34,163 nt of DNA from Myxococcaceae bacterium (GCA_016793725.1 JAEUJP010000478.1:1-34163), one strand, 5' to 3'. Shown: positions 7,833-15,991, numbered from the stretch's first letter. Notes: generated from the sequence alone by a model not told the origin. Numbers and translations are program-made.

Positions 7833-7892
7833 CTCCGTTCGCCCTGAGCGAAGCCGACGGAGGACCCGAAGTGACTCCGTTCGCGGTGAGCG
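7824..7892 (+). repeat. 42-base tandem direct repeat at the lptA stop
   Basis: The 19-base word beginning CCGAAGTGACTCCG occurs at 7824-7842 and again at 7866-7884, and TGAGCG follows each copy at the same offset. The period is 42 bases. The first copy includes the lptA stop codon, so the repeat was probably generated by local duplication just behind the gene. Confidence 0.75.
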
Positions 7893-7989
7893 GAGGCCAC
7901 AGGCCGAAGTCGAACCGGTTCCGACCCGCGACGGCACGCCCCCTTCGACTGCGCGTCCGCTTCGCGGCCGCTCGGCTCAGGGCAAGCGG
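7835..7989. repeat. Inverted short repeat in the lptA-lptB gap
   Basis: The 166-base gap between lptA and lptB contains the word CCGTTCGCCCTGAGC near its left end (7835-7849) and an inverted copy at 7975-7989 that matches its reverse complement at 13 of 15 positions. A CCCCTTCGACTGCGC-type stretch begins at 7939. This resembles the short interspersed palindromic words common in high-GC genomes. It could fold into a stem between the two genes and adjust lptB expression; that is inference. Confidence 0.55.
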
Positions 7990-7998
7990 GGGGTTTTC

Positions 7999-8739
7999 GT
8001 GACGTCGCCTTCTTCCTCGCTCACCGCGCGCGGCCTGGTGAAGGCGTACCGCGGCCGCCGCGTCGTCGCCGGCGTCGACGTCACCGTGAAGCCGGGCGAG
8101 ATCGTCGGCCTGCTCGGCCCGAACGGCGCGGGCAAGACCACCACCTTCAACATGATCGTGGGCCTCGTGCCCGCCGATGCCGGCACGGTGCTGCTCGACG
8201 CGCTGAGCCTCGAGAGGCTCCCCATGCACGAGCGTGCGCGCAAGGGGCTCGGGTACCTCCCGCAAGACAGCTCGATCTTCAAGAAGCTCACCGTGCGCCA
8301 GAACATGTTGGCGGTGCTCGAGCTCGACAAGCGGCTGAGCGCCGCCGACCGCCGCGCGAAGACCGAGGCCACGCTCGCAGAGTTCGGCCTCACGGCGGTC
8401 GGCGACTCGCTCGGCGAGACGCTCTCGGGCGGCGAGCGCCGCCGCGCCGAGATCGCGCGCAGCCTGCTCCCCGGCCCGCGCTTCATGCTCTTCGACGAGC
8501 CCTTCGCCGGCGTCGACCCGATCAACGTCGCCGAGCTGCAGAAAGAGATCGCCCGCCTCAAAGAACGTGGCCTCGGCGTGCTGCTCACCGACCACAACGT
8601 CCGCGACACGCTCTCGATCTGCGATCGCGCGTACATCTTGGCTGACGGCAAGATCCTCATCGAAGGCTCCCCCGCCGACCTCGCCGCCTCCGACCTCGCC
8701 CGCAACGCATACCTCGGTGCTGGCTTCAAGCTTGCGTAG
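7999..8739 (+). CDS. lptB: LPS export ABC transporter ATP-binding protein
   Basis: A 246-residue ABC ATPase with every expected element: Walker A GPNGAGKT (40-47), Q-loop Q89, signature LSGGE (143-147), Walker B FMLFDE (162-167) and switch H199. Length and motif spacing match LptB, which powers extraction of LPS from the inner membrane with LptF and LptG (not encoded here). The start is GTG 7999 with a run of G residues 5 bases upstream. It stands between lptA and rpoN, the arrangement found in many Proteobacteria and Myxococcota. Confidence 0.93.
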   Translation: MTSPSSSLTARGLVKAYRGRRVVAGVDVTVKPGEIVGLLGPNGAGKTTTFNMIVGLVPADAGTVLLDALSLERLPMHERARKGLGYLPQDSSIFKKLTVRQNMLAVLELDKRLSAADRRAKTEATLAEFGLTAVGDSLGETLSGGERRRAEIARSLLPGPRFMLFDEPFAGVDPINVAELQKEIARLKERGLGVLLTDHNVRDTLSICDRAYILADGKILIEGSPADLAASDLARNAYLGAGFKLA

Positions 8740-8842
8740 CGAGAAACACGTAACCGTTCTGCCCCATTGACGCGCAGGGTGGTCAACCCCCAACTCCGCT
8801 GCTACCTTTGGCACGCCTTTTGACGCGGAGGTTTGATCAGCG

Positions 8843-10357
8843 ATGGGTATGGAGCTCAAGCAAAGCCTGAAGATGTCGCAGCAGCTGGTGATGACGCCCC
8901 AGCTGCAGCAGGCCATCAAGCTGCTGCAACTTTCGCGCATGGAGCTCCTGGAGCAGGTTCGCGAGGAGATGGAGCAAAACCCGCTCCTCGAGCAGCCCGA
9001 CGAGACCGTCGAGGGTGACATGTCTGACAAGGCGCCGGGCGAGGCGTCGCTCGAGGCCGCGAACGCCGAGGCTCCGGCGGGTCAAGAAGACAAGCCGCTC
9101 GAGCAGGCGGTCGAGGTGAAGGTCGAAGAAGGCCAGGCGCCCGGCGAGATCGACTGGGACGCCTATCTGAACAGCTACCAGTTCAACGAGCCGACCACGC
9201 CGTCGAACAAGGGCAACATCGACACCGAAGATCTGCCCAGCTTCGAGGCCAACCTCGTTCGCAAAGAAGATCTCTTCGAGCACATCACGTCGCAGCTCGG
9301 CTTCTTGAAGATGAACGACGCCGAGCGGCGCATCGCGATGCTCATCTTGGGCAACCTCGACGACGACGGGTACTTGAAGCTGCCCGACGTCGAGGGCGAC
9401 CCGCTGATTCGGCTCGCGACCGAGGCCGACGTCAGCGTCACCGTCGCCGAGAAGACGTTGAAGCGCATTCAGCAGCTCGACCCGAAGGGCTGTGGCGCGA
9501 GAGATCTTCAAGAGTGCCTGCTGATTCAGGCCGCCGCGCTCAAAGAAGACGCGGCGCCGCTGCTGGGCACGCTGCTCAAGAAGCACATGAAGTTTCTCGA
9601 GTCGAAGAACTACCCGGCGATCGCGCGCGATCTGAAGATCTCGCTCGACGAGGTGGTGAACGCGGCGAAGCTGCTCGTGAAGCTCGACCCGAAGCCCGGC
9701 CGCAACTTCACCGGCGACGACGCGCAGTACATCACCCCCGACGTCTACATCTACAAGCTGGGCGACGAGTACACGGTCGTGCTGAACGACGACGGCCTCT
9801 CGAAGCTGCGCATCTCGAACGCCTACCGCTCGGCGCTGAAGAACGGCGCGATACCGACCGGGCAGACGAAGGAGTTCGTGCAAGACAAGCTGCGCAGCGC
9901 GATGTGGCTGATTCGCTCGATTCACCAGCGCCAGCGCACGATCTTCAAGGTGACCGAGTCGATCGTGAAGTTCCAGCGCGACTTTCTCGACAAGGGCATC
10001 GCGCACCTGAAGCCGCTCATCTTGCGCGACGTCGCCGAAGACATCGGCATGCACGAGTCGACGGTCTCGCGCGTCACGTCGAACAAGTACGTGCACACAC
10101 CGCAGGGCATCTTCGAGCTGAAGTACTTCTTCAACTCCTCGATCGCGCGCACGAGCGGCGACGACATCGCGTCGGAGGCGGTGAAGAACCACATCAAGCA
10201 GCTGGTCTCGCAGGAAGACGCGAAGAACCCGTACTCCGACCAGAAGATCGTCGAGCTCTTGAAGGCGCAGGGCATCGAGATCGCCCGCCGCACGGTCGCG
10301 AAGTACCGCGAGGTGTTGGGCGTGCTGCCGTCGAGCAAGCGCAAGAAGTACTACTGA
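8843..10357 (+). CDS. rpoN: RNA polymerase sigma-54 factor
   Basis: A 504-residue sigma-54. Region I is the Gln/Leu-rich activator-interaction segment (residues 1-50: QSLKMSQQLVMTPQLQQAIKLLQLSRMELLEQV). Region II is acidic and variable (about 55-115), the core-binding domain follows, then the DNA-binding helix-turn-helix (DIGMHESTVSRVTSNKYVHTP) and the C-terminal RpoN box ARRTVAKYRE (481-490). GGAGG lies 11 bases before the ATG. It recognises -24/-12 promoters and needs AAA+ activators. The gene contains a 711-base stretch with no GGA or TCC (see findings). Confidence 0.97.
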   Translation: MGMELKQSLKMSQQLVMTPQLQQAIKLLQLSRMELLEQVREEMEQNPLLEQPDETVEGDMSDKAPGEASLEAANAEAPAGQEDKPLEQAVEVKVEEGQAPGEIDWDAYLNSYQFNEPTTPSNKGNIDTEDLPSFEANLVRKEDLFEHITSQLGFLKMNDAERRIAMLILGNLDDDGYLKLPDVEGDPLIRLATEADVSVTVAEKTLKRIQQLDPKGCGARDLQECLLIQAAALKEDAAPLLGTLLKKHMKFLESKNYPAIARDLKISLDEVVNAAKLLVKLDPKPGRNFTGDDAQYITPDVYIYKLGDEYTVVLNDDGLSKLRISNAYRSALKNGAIPTGQTKEFVQDKLRSAMWLIRSIHQRQRTIFKVTESIVKFQRDFLDKGIAHLKPLILRDVAEDIGMHESTVSRVTSNKYVHTPQGIFELKYFFNSSIARTSGDDIASEAVKNHIKQLVSQEDAKNPYSDQKIVELLKAQGIEIARRTVAKYREVLGVLPSSKRKKYY

Positions 10358-10387
10358 GCGAGCCGGCCGCCGAATTGGCAAGCGCAG

Positions 10388-10426
10388 CGCCCCGCGAAGG
10401 GGCGAGCGCCGTCGGGGCCGGGGCGC
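10388..10426. terminator. GC-rich hairpins after rpoN, possible terminator
   Basis: CGCCCC (10388-10393) pairs with GGGGCG (10399-10404) around GCGAA, and GCGCC (10406-10410) pairs with GGCGC (10422-10426). Both lie in the 114-base gap between rpoN and the response regulator. No T-run follows, so intrinsic termination is only a possibility. Confidence 0.4.
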
Positions 10427-10471
10427 GAACTCAAATGACGGGTGGGCCGGGCTGTGACAGCATCTGGGGCC

Positions 10472-10855
10472 ATGGGTCAGCCCGTGGTCTTGATCGTCGA
10501 AGACAATCAGCTGAGCCGCACGATGTTGCGCGACGCGCTGAGAGACGTGCCGTGCGCGGTGAGCGAGGCGCACGACGGCGACGAGGCCTTCGCGGCGCTG
10601 ACGTCGAGCCCACCGGCGGTGATGCTGCTCGACCTGGTGCTGCCGAAGCGCTCGGGGTCAGAGGTGTTGAAGTTCGTGAAAGAGAAGAAGCTGCCGACGC
10701 GGGTGCTGATCATCACCGCGATGGACACGCGCGGCATGGCCGACCAGGCGCTCGATGACGGTGCGCACGGCTTCATCGGCAAGCCGTTTCACCCGCTCGA
10801 GGTGAGATCGGCGGTCGAGGGAGCGCTCGCGGCGCATGCTGCGGGTGGCACATGA
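10472..10855 (+). CDS. Single-domain response regulator (receiver only)
   Basis: A 127-residue CheY-like receiver domain. The acidic pair is in VEDNQ near the N-terminus, the phospho-acceptor aspartate in LLDLVLPKRSG, the switch threonine in IITA, and the conserved lysine in GKPF. No output domain is present, so it signals by protein contact. The start ATG 10472 is preferred over an in-frame GTG at 10442, because the domain begins there and GGGG precedes it. The stop overlaps the next start by 4 bases (ATGA), linking it to the GYF/PilZ protein. No histidine kinase lies nearby. Confidence 0.9.
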   Translation: MGQPVVLIVEDNQLSRTMLRDALRDVPCAVSEAHDGDEAFAALTSSPPAVMLLDLVLPKRSGSEVLKFVKEKKLPTRVLIITAMDTRGMADQALDDGAHGFIGKPFHPLEVRSAVEGALAAHAAGGT

Positions 10856-11673
10856 GCGACTACTGGCTCGCAGACGCCGACGCGCGGGTGCTCGGGCCGA
10901 TCAGCTTCGAGGTGCTCAAAGATCTGGCGGCGAGTGGCAAGCTGGCCGAGGTGCGCGCCGTGTCGCGCGACGGGCGCAGCTTCTCGCCGGTGGCGAACTT
11001 CCCCGAGGTGCTCGGGGCGCTGGGGCCAAGGCTGCCCGAGGCGGTGCGGGCCGAGCAGCAGGCGGCGATTCAGCGGCTGCGGCAGTGGCTCGGTGAGATC
11101 AAGAACCAGCCGGCGCAAGACGTGTTTCGTGTGCCCGAGAGCTCGACGCCCGACACGTACCGGGCCGCGTTCTTCGCGCTCGTGAAGCGCTTCTACCCCG
11201 ACCGGCTGTCGCCCGAGGCGACGGTCGAATTGCGGCGGGCGTGTGAAGACGTCTTTCTCGCGTTGACGCAGAAAATTCTCGAGGTCGAGCGGCGGCGGGT
11301 GCCGCAGGGGCCCCCGCCCATCGGCAAGAGCGAGGTGTCGCAGATCTCGTGGCGGGGCGGCTCGGTCGACGTGCGGCTGAAGGTGAAGGCGCACGACGTG
11401 CGGTTCTTCACGTGGCACCCCGAGATCAACTTCCGCTTCGACGCGCTGTACGTCGAGACGAGCGAGTTTGCGGTGCCGGGCACGCCGGTGAACCTGTCGA
11501 TCGACTTCGAGGGTGCGCCCGAGACGATGACGGCGTGGGGCCGGGTGATTCGGTCTGACAACGAGAAGCCGGCCAACCTGCCGAAGGGGCTCGGCATCAA
11601 GCTGCTCGACCTGCCTGAGTCTGACCGGTCGTTCATTCGCACGTGGATCGCGCGCGCATCTTCTCGCACTTGA
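10852..11673 (+). CDS. GYF - helical - PilZ domain protein
   Basis: A 273-residue protein. Residues 1-53 are a GYF_2-type domain (YWLADADARVLGPISF...LAASGKLAE). Residues 100-148 are helical, with FYPDRL resembling the HPD turn of a J-domain but lacking its histidine. Residues 180-265 resemble the PilZ variant common in myxobacteria. The canonical c-di-GMP motifs (RxxxR, and D/N-x-S-x-x-G) are not evident; the corresponding strand reads FRFDALYVET, so binding of c-di-GMP is doubtful. It is coupled to the receiver protein by a 4-base overlap, which suggests the receiver acts on it. GYF domains bind proline-rich peptides in other systems. Confidence 0.78.
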   Translation: MSDYWLADADARVLGPISFEVLKDLAASGKLAEVRAVSRDGRSFSPVANFPEVLGALGPRLPEAVRAEQQAAIQRLRQWLGEIKNQPAQDVFRVPESSTPDTYRAAFFALVKRFYPDRLSPEATVELRRACEDVFLALTQKILEVERRRVPQGPPPIGKSEVSQISWRGGSVDVRLKVKAHDVRFFTWHPEINFRFDALYVETSEFAVPGTPVNLSIDFEGAPETMTAWGRVIRSDNEKPANLPKGLGIKLLDLPESDRSFIRTWIARASSRT

Positions 11674-11772
11674 CGTGTTTTAGGCGCAGCGAGGCCGTTG
11701 CGTTCCCGTTACAGAAAGTCTCAGATGCGTTGTTGCAGCGCAGGTTTTCGTCCCCATCGGGAGGCGTAACGC

Positions 11773-12360
11773 ATGCAGATGAACATCACGTTCCGGCACT
11801 TGGACCCCATCGATTCACTCAAGAACTACGCACAAGACAAGGTCGAGCGCGCGAACAAGTACCTCGACCGCGCCGGTGAAGCGCACGTCGTGCTCTCGCT
11901 CGAGCGGCACCTTCACCACGCCGACATCACCATCACTTCAGGCGCCTTCGTGCTTCGGGGTCGCGAGAAGAGCGAAGACATGTACGCGTCGATCGACCTG
12001 GCGATGGACAAGATCGAGCGGCAGCTCCGTCGCTACAAAGAGCGCCTCAAGCACCACCACGGCCGCGAGCGCGTGCACCACCGGCAAGACCTCGTCGCCC
12101 AGCTGAAGGTGCGGCACGACGTCATCTCGGTGCCCGAGCCCGAGAAGGTGCCTGATCCGGTCGAGGCGGCTCCGCGCGTGATCAAGACGAACGAGTTTCT
12201 GGTTCGCCCGATGAGCGCCGAAGAGGCCATCATGCAGATGGATCTGATGAACAACGACTTCTACGTGTTCACGAACTCGACCACGCGCGAGATGAACGTC
12301 GTGTACCGGCGCAAAGACGGGCACTACGGCCTCATCGAGGCGAGCGCGGCGAAGAAGTAG
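11773..12360 (+). CDS. hpf: Long-form ribosome hibernation promoting factor
   Basis: A 195-residue HPF/RaiA. The N-terminal ribosome-binding domain spans residues 1-100 (ITFRHLDPIDSLKNYAQDKVERANKYL...AFVLRGREKSEDMYASIDLAMDKIERQLRRYK) and a linker leads to the C-terminal dimerisation domain at about 138-195 (VIKTNEFLVRPMSAEEAIMQM...YRRKDGHYGLIEA). The two-domain form makes 100S ribosome dimers by itself in stationary cells. GGGAGG lies 9 bases before the ATG. In many Proteobacteria this gene sits between rpoN and ptsN; here other genes intervene. Confidence 0.95.
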   Translation: MQMNITFRHLDPIDSLKNYAQDKVERANKYLDRAGEAHVVLSLERHLHHADITITSGAFVLRGREKSEDMYASIDLAMDKIERQLRRYKERLKHHHGRERVHHRQDLVAQLKVRHDVISVPEPEKVPDPVEAAPRVIKTNEFLVRPMSAEEAIMQMDLMNNDFYVFTNSTTREMNVVYRRKDGHYGLIEASAAKK

Positions 12361-12367
12361 CCGCCGC

Positions 12368-13636
12368 TCACATCGACATCGCGGCGACGAACCAACCCTG
12401 CTCGAGGTCGGCCTGCGCGGCGACCTTCGCCTGGGCTGAAGCCTTCGCCAGCGCATCGGTCTTCAGCTCGAACCGCGCCCTCACCTCGTCGAGCGTCAGC
12501 CCCGCCGCGAACAACCGGCCCAGCTCGGCCAGCAACCGCGACACCAGCGGCAGGCACACCACCCCATCGACCGGCAGCGGCAGGGGCATCGCCGGAGGCC
12601 CCGCCTCGGGCTCGACCCCGTGCGCCTCGAGCGGGTCGAGCGGCATCAGCCACAGGTCTCTCGTGTCGCGGGTCAGCGCGAGCACCTTCGCCGGCGCTGC
12701 GCACGCCGCCGCGTACAGCTCGGCGACCAGCGCGTGCACCACGCTCGACTGCAGCCGCGCCCGAACCGGCGCCTCGTAGAAGTACCCGCGAAACGGAAAC
12801 GGAGCGACGCTCACCGGCCGCATCAACCCCTCTGCCCGCCGCACCACCATCGGCGCCGGCACCATCGCCATCAGCTCCGAGCCCTTCGCGTCGCCCGCGA
12901 CCATGCGCTCAGCGCCCCACGGCTCGTCGCCCGCGAGCAACAGCTCGACCAGCGCCTTCGCTTCGCGCGCCACGCGGTCGGGCTCGGCGCCGTTGAGCTC
13001 CATCGTGCCGAGCTCGTACGCCAGCGTCAGGCTCGACCGCTCGAGCCCCCGTCGGTACCACTCGCTCGCCCGCTCGGCGTCGTGCCGCGCGAGGAACAGG
13101 TAGGTCAGGTGGTTTTCCTGGTTCACGATCTGCCCCGGCTTGAAGTGGTACCCCGCTTCTGCCGGGTCGCCCGGGAAGTACTCGACACAGGCGCGCCATC
13201 GCGCGACCGCCTCTTCTTCGTTCTCTTCGGCCACCGCGGTGCCCCGCGCCAGCTGAGCCGTCGACAGCAGCATGCCCGCCGGCCGCTCACCCGCCGCCGC
13301 GTCGGCGATGTCTTGAAGCCGCAGCACGCGCTGCCCGTGGCTCACCGTCTCGTACGCCCGCCCCACCAGCAGGCACGGGCCCAACCCCAGGCCGAACGTC
13401 TGCGCGTCGCAGATGGCCCGCTCGTTCGCGACGTACCCCGCCACGTTGTTCAGCACCACCGCGCCCGCGTGCGCGAGATCTCCCGGCACTCCGAGCAGCT
13501 CGAGCTCGAGCCGGTTCACCGCCTGCAGCCCCTTCGTCACCAGCCGCACCCGCACCGAGTTGTCGCCCAGCGACGACACCCGCTCGGCGCCGATGAACGC
13601 TTCGATCTGCAGCTGCCTGGCGGGGTCGAAGGGCAT
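12368..13636 (-). CDS. Protein of unknown function
   Basis: A 422-residue protein I do not recognise. It has no signal peptide and no membrane segment; it is rich in Ala, Leu, Glu and Arg, mostly helical, and contains a TPR-like helical stretch in the middle (HLTYLFLARHDAERASEWY). The N-terminal third (about residues 1-110) looks like a small alpha/beta domain. It starts 6 bases after the stop of the GH3 lipoprotein gene, so the two are co-transcribed, although no good ribosome-binding site precedes ATG 13636. It converges with hpf, leaving 7 bases between stop codons. A link to cell-wall turnover is inferred from operon position only. Confidence 0.75.
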   Translation of the reverse strand: MPFDPARQLQIEAFIGAERVSSLGDNSVRVRLVTKGLQAVNRLELELLGVPGDLAHAGAVVLNNVAGYVANERAICDAQTFGLGLGPCLLVGRAYETVSHGQRVLRLQDIADAAAGERPAGMLLSTAQLARGTAVAEENEEEAVARWRACVEYFPGDPAEAGYHFKPGQIVNQENHLTYLFLARHDAERASEWYRRGLERSSLTLAYELGTMELNGAEPDRVAREAKALVELLLAGDEPWGAERMVAGDAKGSELMAMVPAPMVVRRAEGLMRPVSVAPFPFRGYFYEAPVRARLQSSVVHALVAELYAAACAAPAKVLALTRDTRDLWLMPLDPLEAHGVEPEAGPPAMPLPLPVDGVVCLPLVSRLLAELGRLFAAGLTLDEVRARFELKTDALAKASAQAKVAAQADLEQGWFVAAMSM

Positions 13637-13642
13637 GCGCTG

Positions 13643-15430
13643 TCAGTGGCGGTCGCCTGCCAGCTTTTCGCCCACCGGGTCGAGCCCGAACCCGAACGGG
13701 TACCGCGGCAAGAGCGCCACCGGCAGCTTGCCCGGCGTACCCGCCTCGCCGAACACCGCCGCCGCCGCCGCGTTCGTCGCGCTGTCTCTGAACGAGTACA
13801 CCTCGAGCACCACCTTCGCCTCGGGCACCTGCGCCCCCAGGTACGGCAGCCCCATCACCACCACCACCACCGGCTTGCCCGCCAGGTGCGCCATCGTCAC
13901 CAGCTCGAGCTGCCGCGTGTTCACGATGCCCACGATGACGACGTCGGCCCCCTGCGCGAGCTGGTACGTCAGCCGCTTCAGCTCTTCGCGCTTCTCTTTC
14001 GACGCCACGAACGGCGGCACCACCAGCGCCGGCGCCTGCGGCACCCGCGACTGAATCGCCGTCACCAGCGACGGCTCGGCAGTCACCACCGCGATGCGCT
14101 TGTCTTTCGACACGGGGAACACGCCCGGAGTCGTGCGCAGCAAGGTCACCGCACCGCGCGCGATCTCGTCGGCCAGCGCGCGCTTCTTGCCGAGCTCTTT
14201 CAGGCGCTCGGCCAGCGGCGGCATCTCGTCGAACAGCCCGCGCCGCACCTTGAGCAGCAGAATGCGCCGCACCGCCTCGTCGACGCGCGCCATCGGCAGC
14301 TCGCCGCTCTTCACCGCGTCGAGCAGGGCCGCGTGCACCTCGGCCTTCTTCTCGACCCGCCAGGGTATGAGCACCATGTCGGCGCCCGCCTTCACCGCCA
14401 TCACCGCCGCGCGCCCCACCCCGAACCGGTCGGCGATCGCCTGCATCTCGAGCTCGTCGGTCAGCACCAGCCCGTCGAACTTCATTCGCCGCCGCAAGAT
14501 GTCGTTCAAGATGCGCGCGCTCATCGTGGCCGGCACGTCGTCGCCGGTCACCCGCGGAGCCGCCACGTGCGCCGTCATCATGCCGTCGAGCCCCACCTTC
14601 ATCGCTGCCTCGAACGGCTCGAGCACCTTCACCAGCTGCGCTTCGTTTTCGGTCAGCACCGGCAGCACCTTGTGAGAGTCGGAGTCGACCGAGCCGTGCC
14701 CCGGGAAGTGCTTCGCGATGGTGGCGACGTTCGCGTCTTGCTGGCCGCGCACGAAGTCGGCTCCGAAGTCGGCGACCAGCTTCGGCGAGTCGCCGAACGA
14801 ACGAATGCCGATGACGGGGTTCTTCGGGTTGATGTTCACGTCGAGCACCGGCGCGAGGTTCATGTTGAAGCCGAGCCGCCACAGATCTTCGCCCTGCGCC
14901 TTGCCCGCCTCGTACGCGAGCGACTGATCGCGGGTCGCCGCCAGCGCCATGTTGCCCGGCAGCACCAGCATGCCCTCGTCGATGCGCGTGACGTTGCCCC
15001 CTTCTTGATCGACCGCGATGAACGGGGGAATCGTGTCGGCGAGCAGCGCGCGCACCGCGTCGTTCAGCCGCCCCACCTGCTCGGAGTCGGCGATGTTGCG
15101 CTTGAACATGCACACGCCGCCGACCTGCTTGCCCTTCACCAGCGCCTCGACCGGCGCGTCGACGACCGTGCCCCCGAAGCCGACCATCATCATCTGGCCG
15201 ACCTTGGCCTCGAGCGTCAGCCCCGCGAGCAGGGCCTGAACGTCGGGCGGGCCCTTCTTCTTCAGCGGCTCGGGCTTCGGCTCGGGCTCGGTGCGTTGCG
15301 GAGCCGGCGCTGGAGCGGGCTGCTCGGCGGGAACCTCGGCGGGCGGCCCGTGCGTCGGGGCTGACGCCGCCGGCGGCTGCGAATGTGCACACGCCAGGAG
15401 GACGAGGGGTACAGCAATACGGAGGGACAT
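13643..15430 (-). CDS. Glycoside hydrolase family 3 lipoprotein (NagZ-like beta-N-acetylhexosaminidase)
   Basis: A 595-residue lipoprotein: signal peptide with lipobox LLAC (C14), a Pro/Ala/Glu-rich linker (15-60), a GH3 barrel (about 64-400) and a C-terminal GH3_C-type domain. The NagZ signature is present, with KHFPGHG (240-246) followed by DSH (251-253), and the nucleophile aspartate in VLTDELEM (D325). NagZ-type enzymes release N-acetylglucosamine from wall muropeptides; classical E. coli NagZ is cytoplasmic and about 340 residues, so this is the longer, exported type seen in other phyla. The start is fixed by the signal peptide, but no ribosome-binding site is evident. Its start codon is separated from that of ptsN by only 3 bases. 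Confidence 0.88.
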   Translation of the reverse strand: MSLRIAVPLVLLACAHSQPPAASAPTHGPPAEVPAEQPAPAPAPQRTEPEPKPEPLKKKGPPDVQALLAGLTLEAKVGQMMMVGFGGTVVDAPVEALVKGKQVGGVCMFKRNIADSEQVGRLNDAVRALLADTIPPFIAVDQEGGNVTRIDEGMLVLPGNMALAATRDQSLAYEAGKAQGEDLWRLGFNMNLAPVLDVNINPKNPVIGIRSFGDSPKLVADFGADFVRGQQDANVATIAKHFPGHGSVDSDSHKVLPVLTENEAQLVKVLEPFEAAMKVGLDGMMTAHVAAPRVTGDDVPATMSARILNDILRRRMKFDGLVLTDELEMQAIADRFGVGRAAVMAVKAGADMVLIPWRVEKKAEVHAALLDAVKSGELPMARVDEAVRRILLLKVRRGLFDEMPPLAERLKELGKKRALADEIARGAVTLLRTTPGVFPVSKDKRIAVVTAEPSLVTAIQSRVPQAPALVVPPFVASKEKREELKRLTYQLAQGADVVIVGIVNTRQLELVTMAHLAGKPVVVVVMGLPYLGAQVPEAKVVLEVYSFRDSATNAAAAAVFGEAGTPGKLPVALLPRYPFGFGLDPVGEKLAGDRH

Positions 15431-15433
15431 TTC

Positions 15434-15979
15434 GTGAGCGCGACGCCGGTGAAAGTCGAAGTTAGCCCAACGGGCCAGCTTGCGCTGCCTCGAGTCGTCC
15501 GCTACATGCGCCCGCAGATGCGCATCGCAGAGTTCCTCAAGCCCGACGCAGTCGTCGAAGAGCTGCGAAGCACGTCCAAAGTCGAGATCTTGAAAGAGCT
15601 GTCGGCGGCGCTCGCGAAGACGAACCCGAACGTCAGCCCCGTGCGCCTCGCCACCGTGCTCGAAGAGCGTGAGCGCGTGAACTCGACGGGCGTCGGTGAA
15701 GGTGTGGCAATTCCCCACGGTAAGCTGCCTGAGCTGTCGACGCTGTCGGCGAGCTTCGGGGTGTGCCGGGCGGGCATCGACTTCGACGCGCACGACAAGA
15801 AGCCGACGTTTCTGTTCTTCGCGCTGGTGGCGCCCGAAAACTCGGCGGGGCTGCACCTGAAGGCGCTGGCGCGCATCTCGCGGCTGTTTCGCAACCAGGG
15901 CTTTCGCGAGTCGATTCTGGCGGCGAAGGGCGCGCAAGAGATCTATTCGCTGATCCTGCAGGAAGACGCGAAGGCGTAA
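15434..15979 (+). CDS. ptsN: PTS IIA-like nitrogen regulatory protein
   Basis: A 181-residue EIIA-Ntr. The phosphorylated histidine is H95 in GVAIPHGKLPEL; MRIAEFLKPDAVVEEL begins the usual domain. GTG 15434 is chosen because GGAGGG (15421-15426) stands 7 bases upstream, which gives about 28 residues more than the family needs; ATG 15506 or 15518 are alternatives without ribosome-binding sites. EIIA-Ntr receives phosphate from the nitrogen PTS and controls potassium and envelope functions in other bacteria. No HprK or RapZ gene follows. The ribosome-binding site lies inside the divergent GH3 gene. Confidence 0.9.
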   Translation: MSATPVKVEVSPTGQLALPRVVRYMRPQMRIAEFLKPDAVVEELRSTSKVEILKELSAALAKTNPNVSPVRLATVLEERERVNSTGVGEGVAIPHGKLPELSTLSASFGVCRAGIDFDAHDKKPTFLFFALVAPENSAGLHLKALARISRLFRNQGFRESILAAKGAQEIYSLILQEDAKA

Positions 15980-15991
15980 GCTGCGGGTTGA

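Noticed and set aside
8809..8823. TGGCACG-N4-TTGA upstream of rpoN, resembling a sigma-54 promoter
   Set aside because: The -12 element lacks the essential GC (TTGA), and a transcript from it would begin near 8834, after the GGAGG ribosome-binding site at 8827-8831. Probably chance.
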